Assembly (NCBI GenBank): GCA_016209665.1
Contig: JACQVT010000385.1
Span: forward strand, 1-9,059
DNA: 9,059 bases
Direction: 5' to 3'
DNA from: Planctomycetota bacterium
GTDB taxonomy: Bacteria; Planctomycetota; Phycisphaerae; UBA1845; PWPN01
Positions within the stretch are counted from its first letter, which is position 1, and every line of letters starts with the position of its first letter. This document shows, piece by piece, positions 1 to 6,077 of the stretch. The notes under the pieces are model-generated. The model saw only the letters and a list, made by a program, of their open reading frames with translations, made no database searches and was not told the DNA's origin. A program made the translations under genes and the position numbers.

Positions 1-1319
1 CACGCCGCCGGCAGCGGCGAATACCACGCCCCGAAGAACAGCACCGTCGCCAGGCCCGCGACCACGAACATCGCCCCATACTCGCCGAAGAAGAACACCG
101 CCCAGCGGAACCCGCTGTACTCGGTGTGGAAGCCGGCCACCAGTTCCGACTCCGCCTCGGGCAGGTCGAACGGGGCCCGCTTGCAGCTCGCCAGGGAGGC
201 GATGAAATACACCCCCGCCGCGATGAACGTGAACGGGTTGGCGAACGCCAGCCAGGTCTGGAACCCGCCCGCCTGGGCCTCGCCGATCCGCGTCAGGTTC
301 AACGTGCCCACGGTCATCACCGGCACCAGGAGCGACATGCCCATCGGGATCTCATATGAGACCATCTGGCAGGCCACCCGCATCGCTCCGTACACGCTCC
401 ACTTGTTGTTGCTCGCCCAGCCGCCGATGATTACGCCCACGACGTCGATGCCCACCATGGACAGGATGAAGATCAACGCCACGTCCAGGTCGCGGAACGC
501 CCAGCCCGCCCCGAACGGCAGGGCGATGAACGCCGCCAGCACCGGGATGAATACCAGGTACGGGGCCAGCCGGAACAGCGGCCGGTCCGCCCCGGCAACG
601 ACAATGTCCTCCTTCTGCACGAGCTTCAGCCCGTCGGCGATGCTCTGGGCCCAGCCGTGCCAGCCCCCCACCCGCATCGGCCCCAGCCGGCTCTGGATCC
701 GCCCCGCCACCTTCCGCTCCCACCAGATGGCGAAGCTCGCGGTGATCGACACCATGCCCAGCGCCCCCAACGCCAGAATCACGTCCCGCACGATCCGGAA
801 CTGGAACGGCCAGATGAGATAAGCGGAGACCGCAGTCCAGAACGGCGGATCGTTGCGGGGTTTCTGCGGGACGCCGCCCGGCAATTGGGCGAGCATCTGG
901 TTGGTGGTCAGGCATCCGCACGCCGGGGCCCCCGCACCCTGGCTGGCGTAATGGGCTGCCACCACCGAATCCGCGCACTCAAACAGCAGGGCCACCGCCC
1001 AGGCGAACACGACCATGCCGATGACCGCGCCGAGGAACACGCCGAATGCAGCCCTCTCCAGAAGCCGGCCGATGATCGCGTGCAGCCGGATGACGACGGC
1101 CAGCAGCACGGCGGCGACCGCCGACGCGAACGGACCGATCACGAGGATCAGCCACAGGATCGCGCCTTCGGCCAGGCCGGCGAACACGATGAAGGCCCCG
1201 CCAACAAACGCGATGGCCACTAGCGCAGCGGCCGTGTACAGCAGCCGGCGGATCGCCACCTGCTTGAGGGCCGGATCCCACCGCGGCCTGATCGCATCCT
1301 GTGCGGTGAACTCACCCAT
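1..1319 (-). CDS. nuoH: NADH-quinone oxidoreductase subunit H, N-terminally extended, 3' end cut by window edge
   Basis: This is the complex I membrane subunit that links the quinone cavity to the proton-pumping arm. About 439 residues are visible and the frame is open to position 1, so the C-terminus is missing. Family hallmarks are plain: WWERKVAGRIQSRLGP at about 199-214, GLKLVQKED at about 230, ASNNKWSVYGAMR near 315, SYEIPMG near 330, and RAPFDLPEAESELVAG at 381-396, followed by FHTEYSGF. The ATG at 1319 is the first codon of the frame after nuoD; its Shine-Dalgarno is weak (GAGAG/CGGA). The oddity is the N-terminus. The conserved ERK motif, usually near residue 36, is at 201-203, so roughly 165 residues are added. 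They contain three hydrophobic segments (about 26-49, 53-77, 92-113) and a hydrophilic stretch with C115, C134 and C136. The identity is secure from the motifs; the role of the extension is unknown. Confidence 0.96.
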   Translation of the reverse strand, partial: MGEFTAQDAIRPRWDPALKQVAIRRLLYTAAALVAIAFVGGAFIVFAGLAEGAILWLILVIGPFASAVAAVLLAVVIRLHAIIGRLLERAAFGVFLGAVIGMVVFAWAVALLFECADSVVAAHYASQGAGAPACGCLTTNQMLAQLPGGVPQKPRNDPPFWTAVSAYLIWPFQFRIVRDVILALGALGMVSITASFAIWWERKVAGRIQSRLGPMRVGGWHGWAQSIADGLKLVQKEDIVVAGADRPLFRLAPYLVFIPVLAAFIALPFGAGWAFRDLDVALIFILSMVGIDVVGVIIGGWASNNKWSVYGAMRVACQMVSYEIPMGMSLLVPVMTVGTLNLTRIGEAQAGGFQTWLAFANPFTFIAAGVYFIASLASCKRAPFDLPEAESELVAGFHTEYSGFRWAVFFFGEYGAMFVVAGLATVLFFGAWYSPLPAA

Positions 1320-1331
1320 TCCGACTCTCTG

Positions 1332-1360
1332 TGTGGCACCGGCATCTTGCCGGTCCCACA
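1332..1360. repeat. Palindromic hairpin between nuoD and nuoH
   Basis: Two 13-base arms (1332-1344 and 1348-1360) are complementary except for one C/C mismatch (1337/1355), with a 3-base loop TCT. The core is ACCGGCA/TGCCGGT. It lies wholly inside the 48-bp gap between the nuoD stop and the nuoH start. No T-rich tract follows on the transcribed strand, so it is a poor intrinsic terminator. It could be an mRNA-stabilising structure or one copy of a dispersed palindromic repeat; the window holds only this copy. Confidence 0.7.
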
Positions 1361-1367
1361 TCACGTA

Positions 1368-2573
1368 CTACCGGTCCACTTCACCCAATACGATGTCAAT
1401 GCTCCCCACGATCGCCGGCACGTCCGCGATCAGCACGTTGCGGCACACGTGCGTGGTGATCGACAGGTTGCAGAAGCACGGGCCCCGGGCCTTCACCCGG
1501 TACGGGATCGCCGACCCGTCGCCCACCACCAGGAAGCCCAATTGCCCCCGGGGGTTCTCGCCCTCGAAATACACCTCGTCCGCCGGCAGCTTGAGGTTCT
1601 TGGGCACCTTGGCCATGTGCTGGCCTTCCTTGGGGAACTGCGCGATGCACTGCCGCAGGATTCGCACCGACTGCTTCATCTCCTCCATGCGAATCCAGTA
1701 CCGGCTCCAGCAGTCGCCCGGCACCACGCCGTGCGGGATGCCGGCCGAGCCGCCCTCCACGCCGATCGGGATGTCGAACTCGAACCGGTCGTACAGGTCG
1801 TAGGGCACGCACTTGCGGAGGTCCCACTTGATGCCGCAGGCCCGCAGGCACGGCCCCGTCAGCCCCCAGCCGATCGCGTCCTCGGGTGTGATCACGCCCA
1901 AGTTGGCCGTCCGCTTGACGATGATGTGGTTGTAGCTGATCAGGTTGTTGTACTCGTCGATCTTCGGCTCGAAGTAGTCGAGGAACTCCGCCAGCTTCTC
2001 GATAAACCGCTCGGGCAGGTCGTGTGTCACCCCGCCGATCGTGATGTAGCTGTAGGTCAGCCGGGCCCCGCACGCCGCCTCGAACAGGTCGAGGATATAC
2101 TCCCGCTCGCGGAAAGCGTACAGCACCGCCGTGAACGCGCCCATGTCCAGCCCGAACGTGCCAAACGCCACCAGGTGCGAGGCGATCCGGTTCAGCTCGG
2201 CCATGATGATGCGGATGTAGCTCGCCCGCTCCGGCGCCTGGAGGCCCGCCAGCTTCTCGACGGCCAGGCTGAACACGTGGTTGTTGTTCATCGCCGCCAG
2301 GTAGTCCATCCGGTCGGTCTTGGGGATAAACTGGTAGGGCTGGAGGTTCTCGCCGATCTTCTCGGCGCAGCGGTGCAGGTAGCCGATGTGCGGCACCGCC
2401 TCCAGCACCAGCTCGCCGTCGGTCCGCAGCACGACCCGCAGCACCCCATGCGTGCTCGGGTGCTGCGGCCCCATGTTGATCAGCATCTCCTCCGTGCGCA
2501 TGTCGGCCGGGGCCTCCTCTCGGCTCCAGTCGACCAGCACGTCGGGTTGACTCGTGACCATCGTCTCCACCAT
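1368..2573 (-). CDS. nuoD: NADH-quinone oxidoreductase subunit D (49 kDa-type)
   Basis: This peripheral-arm subunit forms, with NuoB, the quinone head-group pocket next to cluster N2. It has 401 residues, a normal length. Visible signatures are NMGPQHPSTHGVLR (33-46), the segment HIGYLHRCAEKI (62-73), RMDYL (88-92) and the C-terminal SIDIVLGEVDR. By family knowledge H38 and Y91 correspond to the His/Tyr pair that contacts the quinone head. The start at 2573 lies 2 nt after the stop of the small gene upstream, so translation is probably coupled. A second ATG at 2561 has GGTGGAG just before it and would remove only four residues; the sequence cannot decide between them. It is followed by a 48-bp gap with a hairpin and then nuoH. 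The finding of nuoD directly before nuoH, with no nuoE, nuoF or nuoG between, departs from the classical order. Confidence 0.98.
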   Translation of the reverse strand: MVETMVTSQPDVLVDWSREEAPADMRTEEMLINMGPQHPSTHGVLRVVLRTDGELVLEAVPHIGYLHRCAEKIGENLQPYQFIPKTDRMDYLAAMNNNHVFSLAVEKLAGLQAPERASYIRIIMAELNRIASHLVAFGTFGLDMGAFTAVLYAFREREYILDLFEAACGARLTYSYITIGGVTHDLPERFIEKLAEFLDYFEPKIDEYNNLISYNHIIVKRTANLGVITPEDAIGWGLTGPCLRACGIKWDLRKCVPYDLYDRFEFDIPIGVEGGSAGIPHGVVPGDCWSRYWIRMEEMKQSVRILRQCIAQFPKEGQHMAKVPKNLKLPADEVYFEGENPRGQLGFLVVGDGSAIPYRVKARGPCFCNLSITTHVCRNVLIADVPAIVGSIDIVLGEVDR

Positions 2574-2575
2574 AC

Positions 2576-2887
2576 CTAGCCGACCCCCAACCTTTCTGCC
2601 TGCTCGGGTGTGACCCCCAGGGCGAGCCCGATGCGGCTGGCCTCCTGTTGACCCATGGCGCGTTCGATTGCATCGAGGATTACACGGCCGCGCGCCTCCG
2701 GTTGAACCTTCTCCCACCGGCCCCAGATTACCGTCACGTGGACCCGGCCCAGATACCGGTTCTCCTCCCAAATAACCCGTGGCTCATCGGAACTCTGTGG
2801 CTGCCTATTTCTTTGTCGCAACACCCGCTCAATCTGCTCGATGAGTTCCGGATGGGGATTATCGACCGTTCGTTGCTCAAAAGGCAT
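2576..2887 (-). CDS. Unknown small protein, partner of the HEPN gene, inserted in the nuo operon
   Basis: I do not recognise a named family. The 103-residue product is soluble: a polar N-terminal helix (about 13-28, with LIEQIERVLRQRN), a probable beta-hairpin with aromatic residues (about 36-58, RVIWEENRYLGRVHVTVIW), then two helices (about 63-80 and 81-100, the last reading TPEQAERLG). It has no signal peptide or membrane segment. The ATG at 2887 is preceded by GGGAGG with 7 nt spacing. It begins 21 nt after the HEPN stop and ends with TAG two bases before the nuoD ATG. Its base use stands apart: of the first 40 codons 19 end in A or T, against 6 of 40 in nuoC. The pairing with HEPN suggests an antitoxin- or regulator-like role, but nothing in the sequence proves it. 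Confidence 0.85.
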   Translation of the reverse strand: MPFEQRTVDNPHPELIEQIERVLRQRNRQPQSSDEPRVIWEENRYLGRVHVTVIWGRWEKVQPEARGRVILDAIERAMGQQEASRIGLALGVTPEQAERLGVG

Positions 2888-2908
2888 TTGAGAACCTCCC
2901 TGCCGACC

Positions 2909-3373
2909 TCAGACCAGCCGGGCGTATCTGTCCACGAGCCAGTCCACCGCCCTGTAGACTTCCTCCACCTCCTCGGGAGACGCCAGGCTTGCACGATATC
3001 GCAAATCCACGCTCCAGTTCTGTGAAAGGATATCCACGTGATTCACCAAACCGTCTCCCGTGAGCGGATCCAATGGCCGGTGATCGGCCGCCCGGATGGT
3101 CCGTAGATCAACAAGCAAGTCCTGCAGCCGATGATGCCTCAGGCCTTCATGATGCAGCCTCGGCCCGATATCCTCCCCAGCAGGAACCCTACGGATTCGA
3201 AGGCATGCGGACTTCAGCAGCATCTCGCCCACATATCCCCACAGGTAGATCGCTCCGGTTCCCCGGCCTTCACCACACGCCAAGGTCACTCCATCCCAGA
3301 ACCGTTCGGTAGCCGACATCTCCAGTTCCGGCCAGGTCTCGGGTTGGACACCAACTCGCGCCCAGAGGGGCAT
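2909..3373 (-). CDS. HEPN-domain protein, inserted between nuoC and nuoD
   Basis: The 154-residue product has the layout of a HEPN helical-bundle domain. It shows AIYLWGYVGEMLLKSACLR (41-59), matching the family's helix of the type AxYLxGYxxExxLKA, then HHRLQDLL (80-87), and a late NWSVDLRYR segment (119-127) followed by a last amphipathic helix. HEPN proteins are often RNases in toxin-antitoxin, abortive-infection or CRISPR settings, frequently beside nucleotidyltransferase genes. I see no clear R-x4-6-H catalytic motif (R94 to H98 has only three residues between), so this copy may be non-catalytic. The ATG at 3373 has AGGAG 8 nt upstream and follows the nuoC stop by 17 nt. Of codons 2-41, 14 end in A or T, against 6 of the first 40 in nuoC, consistent with later acquisition. 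HEPN assignment is fairly sure; function is not. Confidence 0.85.
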   Translation of the reverse strand: MPLWARVGVQPETWPELEMSATERFWDGVTLACGEGRGTGAIYLWGYVGEMLLKSACLRIRRVPAGEDIGPRLHHEGLRHHRLQDLLVDLRTIRAADHRPLDPLTGDGLVNHVDILSQNWSVDLRYRASLASPEEVEEVYRAVDWLVDRYARLV

Positions 3374-3390
3374 AATCTTGCTCCTGCGGA

Positions 3391-3930
3391 TCAGTGGACC
3401 GGACTCTTGAGCCCGAATTCCGTCGAGGCCGGGATGCCGTGGTACTCGAGCGGAAACTCGTAGTCCTTGCGGAGCGGATGTCCCACCCAGTCGTCCGGGC
3501 ACAGAATCCGCCGCATGTCCGGGTGGTTGTCGAACGTCACGCCGAACAGGTCGTAGGCCTCGCGCTCGTGCCATTCCGCGGCCGGCCAGACGTCCGACAC
3601 CGTCGGGACGTGCCCGCCGTCCCGCGGGACCCGCACCTTGATGGCGATCGCATTGCCGCCGACCCACGGCTCGGCCGGCTCGGTGCACGGCCGCACGCTC
3701 AACAGGTCGTACACCACCTCGATCTCGTTGTCGGCCAGTCGGTCCACGCCGCTCACGCACCGCAGCAGGTTGCAGTGCAACCGGGCATCGTCCCGCAAAA
3801 ACCGGGCGATCTCGTGCCACTTGTCCGCCGCGACCAGGACCCACGGGTGCGCCGAGTCCATCTTCGCGCCGCGGATGACCTCGCCAAACTCGCGTTTCAG
3901 CAGCTCAACAATCTCTTCCGGTGCCCGCAT
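3391..3930 (-). CDS. nuoC: NADH-quinone oxidoreductase subunit C (30 kDa-type)
   Basis: This peripheral-arm subunit packs against NuoD and NuoB; it binds no cofactor. It has 179 residues, which fits a stand-alone NuoC rather than a NuoCD fusion. The 30 kDa signature is very clear: [19 protein letters not shown] at about 119-137, then [10 protein letters not shown] and [14 protein letters not shown]. The N-terminal part is the usual alpha/beta domain. The ATG at 3930 is 31 nt after the nuoB stop. Those 31 nt are mostly repeat sequence and contain no obvious Shine-Dalgarno, so initiation may rely on coupling to nuoB. Downstream, its stop is 17 nt before the HEPN gene, where nuoD would normally follow. 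Confidence 0.97.
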   Translation of the reverse strand: MRAPEEIVELLKREFGEVIRGAKMDSAHPWVLVAADKWHEIARFLRDDARLHCNLLRCVSGVDRLADNEIEVVYDLLSVRPCTEPAEPWVGGNAIAIKVRVPRDGGHVPTVSDVWPAAEWHEREAYDLFGVTFDNHPDMRRILCPDDWVGHPLRKDYEFPLEYHGIPASTEFGLKSPVH

Positions 3931-3938
3931 AGAGAAGC

Positions 3939-4048
3939 TTACAGCTATCAGCTTTCAGCATTCAGCTATCAGCCAACAACTCTCGGCCACCGGCTGTCAG
4001 CTCGGCCGTCCTCTTGTCTGGTTGAGAGCTGATACCTGATAGCTGAGG
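3939..4048. repeat. Heptamer-based inverted repeat across the nuoB 3' end
   Basis: Five imperfect tandem heptamers fill 3939-3973 on the plus strand (TTACAGC, TATCAGC, TTTCAGC, ATTCAGC, TATCAGC). Three units in the opposite orientation occupy 4028-4048 (GCTGATA, CCTGATA, GCTGAGG). The two arms include a perfect 11-base inverted match (3962-3972 with 4036-4046) and a further CTCTC/GAGAG pair, enclosing about 60 bases. The left arm contains the nuoB stop codon (3962-3964) and most of the nuoB-nuoC gap; the right arm lies inside the coding sequence for the NuoB tail. It looks like a small mobile or slippage-prone repeat that landed at the end of nuoB. I have seen similar GCTGAWA arrays in other genomes, but cannot name an element. 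Confidence 0.8.
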
Positions 4049-4537
4049 GCTTTTCTCTCGCGCGATCGTCGCCCCCTTGATCTTGTCTTGCAGCCGCATC
4101 AATCCTTCGAGCAGGGCCTCGGGCCGCGGCGGACAGCCGGGGACGTAGACGTCCACCGGCACCACCAGGTCGATGCCCTTGACCACGTGGTAGCCGTGTT
4201 TGAAATACGGCCCGCCGCCGATCGTGCACGCTCCCATCGCGATCACGTACTTGGGGTCGGCCATCTGGTTGTACAGCCGCCGAACCCGCGAGGCCATCTT
4301 GTACGTTACCGTGCCCGCCACGATCATCAGGTCGCTCTGCCGCGGCGTCGGCCGGAACGCCCCCATCCCAAACCGGTCCAGGTCGAACCGCGACATGCCC
4401 GTCGCCATCATCTCGATCGCGCAGCACGCCAGCCCGAACGTCATCGGCCACAGACTGTTCTGCCTGGCCCAGTTCAGGGCCCAGTCGAGCGACGTGACGA
4501 TCAGTCCTTCCTCGAATTTATTCTGTATCCAGCTCAT
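3962..4537 (-). CDS. nuoB: NADH-quinone oxidoreductase subunit B (PSST-type, cluster N2)
   Basis: This subunit carries the terminal 4Fe-4S cluster N2 that passes electrons to quinone. It has 191 residues. The four ligands are visible: the tandem pair C38-C39 in [12 protein letters not shown]104 in MGACTIGGG, and C135 in [33 protein letters not shown] (about 50-70) is also typical. The conserved fold ends near residue 160 ([10 protein letters not shown]); the last 30 residues are a low-complexity tail encoded by a heptamer-repeat element and probably not ancestral. The ATG at 4537 is the conserved start ([11 protein letters not shown]). Its upstream 61-nt gap holds a hairpin and no strong Shine-Dalgarno. 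It lies between nuoA and nuoC, the standard order. Confidence 0.97.
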   Translation of the reverse strand: MSWIQNKFEEGLIVTSLDWALNWARQNSLWPMTFGLACCAIEMMATGMSRFDLDRFGMGAFRPTPRQSDLMIVAGTVTYKMASRVRRLYNQMADPKYVIAMGACTIGGGPYFKHGYHVVKGIDLVVPVDVYVPGCPPRPEALLEGLMRLQDKIKGATIAREKSPQLSGISSQPDKRTAELTAGGRELLADS

Positions 4538-4548
4538 AACCGTTTAGC

Positions 4549-4567
4549 CGCAATCCGGAGGATTGCG
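4549..4567. repeat. Perfect 8-bp hairpin upstream of nuoB
   Basis: CGCAATCC at 4549-4556 and GGATTGCG at 4560-4567 are exact inverted repeats with a 3-base loop. It sits in the 61-bp nuoA-nuoB gap, ending 11 bp before the nuoB start. On the mRNA strand the loop region reads CCUCC, which resembles an anti-Shine-Dalgarno core, though no GGAGG partner is near the nuoB start. No U-tract follows, so termination is unlikely. It may be a dispersed palindrome or affect nuoB translation. Confidence 0.65.
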
Positions 4568-4587
4568 CTTCCTGGATCACTTCCACG

Positions 4588-4619
4588 CGTTCATACGTTC
4601 ATACGTTCACACGTTCATA
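4588..4619. repeat. Four tandem octamers across the nuoA stop codon
   Basis: The plus strand has CGTTCATA, CGTTCATA, CGTTCACA, CGTTCATA end to end (one changed base). On the coding strand this is TATGAACG repeated. The nuoA stop (4599-4601) is inside it, and the last residues YERVNV of NuoA are encoded by it. The unit length of 8 means that copy-number change would shift the frame and alter the NuoA C-terminus. Confidence 0.85.
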
Positions 4620-5111
4620 CTTCTTCCGCGGTGCCGGCGGCGGGATCGGGGCCGCGATCGCCGGCCGCTCCGCCGACTCCTCGACGCGGCCGCCCGTGCT
4701 CGCCCGCACCCAGTCGAGGTACCCGAACCGCCACAGGTACAGGAAACCCACCACGATCACACCGAAAAAGAACAGCATGTCCCACGTCGCCGCCGCCTTG
4801 ACCGCGGTCGTGCCCGCCCCGAACACCACCGCCCACGGATAGAACAGCGCCACCTCGACGTCGAACACCAGGAACACCAGGGCCACCACGTAAAACCGCA
4901 GGTCGAACTGCACCCAGCTCGAACCGATGGTCGGCTCGCCGCACTCGTAGGCCTGCTGCTTGTCCGGGTGCGGCAACTTCGGCCTCAGGAACCACCCCAC
5001 CACCAGCGCGCCCAGCACCATGGCCAGCCCGGCGAGCAGGAAGATCACCATGCCCTGCACCAGGTCGGCGCCGCCCTCGGCCAACGGTCCCGTCATGACT
5101 CCGTGCGACAT
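4599..5111 (-). CDS. nuoA: NADH-quinone oxidoreductase subunit A
   Basis: A small membrane subunit at the junction of the peripheral and membrane arms. From the chosen ATG it has 170 residues with three hydrophobic helices: about 19-42, 68-95 and 107-126. Hallmarks are YECGEPTIGSSW after helix 1, then FDLRFYVVALVFLVFDVEVA, with the conserved acidic pair in FDVE, and ALFYPWA. The C-terminus after the last helix is an Ala/Pro-rich tail longer than I expect for the family, ending in repeat-encoded residues. The ATG at 5111 has GGA 6 nt upstream; a GTG at 5126 and an ATG at 5096 are alternatives. The gap from the nuoI stop is 63 nt with no promoter that I can see, so it is probably co-transcribed with nuoI. 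Confidence 0.96.
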   Translation of the reverse strand: MSHGVMTGPLAEGGADLVQGMVIFLLAGLAMVLGALVVGWFLRPKLPHPDKQQAYECGEPTIGSSWVQFDLRFYVVALVFLVFDVEVALFYPWAVVFGAGTTAVKAAATWDMLFFFGVIVVGFLYLWRFGYLDWVRASTGGRVEESAERPAIAAPIPPPAPRKKYERVNV

Positions 5112-5174
5112 CTTCGGTCCAACCACTGCACACGCAACCCGTCGCTTGCCCTCCGGGCTCTGATTCAGTCTGTC

Positions 5175-5819
5175 CTACGACTCCGCCTTCGCGGGCTCGG
5201 CCGCCGGCTTGGCCGCCGTGGGCTTCTCGGCCGCCGGCTTGGGCGGAGGCTTGCGTTCCGTCAGCGCCAGTGCCATCTGTTCCCGCACCGGCCTGGCCCG
5301 CTCCAGCCACTGCTGCTTCTTGGCCTGCGCCCACTCGGGCAGGTCTTGCTTTTGCATCCAGATCGGCATCGGCGTCTGCAAACCCTGCTTGGCCAACTCC
5401 GTGAACTCCACGATCATGCTCGCCCGGTCATAGCCCGACAGGTCGTGGTTGTCGCCCATGTGGATGCATTCGGTCGGGCACGGATCGGTACACAGGGCGC
5501 AGAACATGCACTTCGAATAGTCGATCGCGTACCGCAGAATCGCCCCACCCAAGGCCACCCCCGTCTCCTTGTCGATCTTGCGGGCCCCGGTTTTCTCGAT
5601 GTAGATGCAGTCCACGGGGCAGGCCTTGGCGCACAGGTCGCACGCGATGCACTTCTCGATTTCAAAACAATGGAAGCCTCGAAACCGGGGCTGAATCGTG
5701 GGGGCCATGTCGGGATACTGCACCGTGATCGTCCGGGCGAAGCAATACCGTAGCGTGATGCGCATTCCGATCAGGATCGTCTTGACCGTCAGATAAATGT
5801 TTCGCAGGTAATCACGCAT
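5175..5819 (-). CDS. nuoI: NADH-quinone oxidoreductase subunit I (two 4Fe-4S clusters)
   Basis: This ferredoxin-like subunit carries clusters N6a and N6b that feed electrons to NuoB. It has 214 residues. Both cluster motifs are intact: CIACDLCAKACPVDC (C57, C60, C63, C67, with C71) and CMFCALCTDPCPTEC (C104, C107, C110, C114, with C118). The N-terminal stretch YLTVKTILIGMRITLRYCF is the usual membrane-contacting helix. A C-terminal tail (about 190-214) rich in Ala, Pro and Lys is extra. The ATG at 5819 fits the family N-terminus. In-frame upstream codons, including ATG at 5927, touch or precede the predicted -10 element and encode Gly/Arg-rich nonsense. Unusually, nuoI is first in the operon, ahead of nuoA, instead of following nuoH. 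Confidence 0.97.
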   Translation of the reverse strand: MRDYLRNIYLTVKTILIGMRITLRYCFARTITVQYPDMAPTIQPRFRGFHCFEIEKCIACDLCAKACPVDCIYIEKTGARKIDKETGVALGGAILRYAIDYSKCMFCALCTDPCPTECIHMGDNHDLSGYDRASMIVEFTELAKQGLQTPMPIWMQKQDLPEWAQAKKQQWLERARPVREQMALALTERKPPPKPAAEKPTAAKPAAEPAKAES

Positions 5820-5927
5820 GTCCGACTGACACGATCCCTCGGGGCATCCCGACACCACTGGGCGACCCGGCCTTCGGCCCGCCAATCCGTCCAGAACACG
5901 GCCCCCCCCTCCTCGTCCGAGTACCAT

Positions 5928-5956
5928 GTTATACGGCCGGTTTCCCCGTTTATCAA
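5928..5956 (-). promoter_or_regulatory. Predicted sigma70-like promoter of the nuo operon
   Basis: On the minus strand TTGATA (5956-5951) is followed by a 17-bp spacer and TATAAC (5933-5928), each one base from consensus. Transcription would start near 5921, giving a leader of about 100 nt before nuoI. It is the best match upstream of the operon and supports nuoI as the first gene. Whether this organism's main sigma factor uses this consensus is assumed. Confidence 0.55.
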
Positions 5957-6077
5957 AACAGCCACCGGCCGCCATCCGCCCGGGGCACCCCCTGGCCCGG
6001 CGAATGAAGGCATCTCCTTTAGGGACCGCAACTTGGGTTGTCAAGGCAGCAAAGTCGGACCGCCCTGGCCTGGGGGG

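Noticed and set aside
352..978. Minus-strand open frame overlapping nuoH in another frame
   Set aside because: The nuoH frame in the same interval carries all family motifs; this one is Gly/Arg-rich noise.
2365..2370. Cys at residue 69 of NuoD in LHRCAEKI, where Gly is often found
   Set aside because: The position varies in the family as far as I recall, and the quinone-site residues H38 and Y91 are intact, so it is not evidence of a defective subunit.
1347..2579. 410-codon open frame on the plus strand opposite nuoD
   Set aside because: It lies antisense to a clearly conserved NuoD and reads as Arg/His/Pro/Val-rich sequence with no family features, a usual by-product of high GC3 on the other strand.
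3939..4048. CRISPR array
   Set aside because: Units are 7 bases, directly abutting and without spacers, so they are tandem repeats and not CRISPR.
5820..6044. In-frame upstream extension of nuoI
   Set aside because: It encodes Gly/Arg-rich sequence unlike any NuoI N-terminus, and its ATG at 5927 would directly abut the predicted -10 element.
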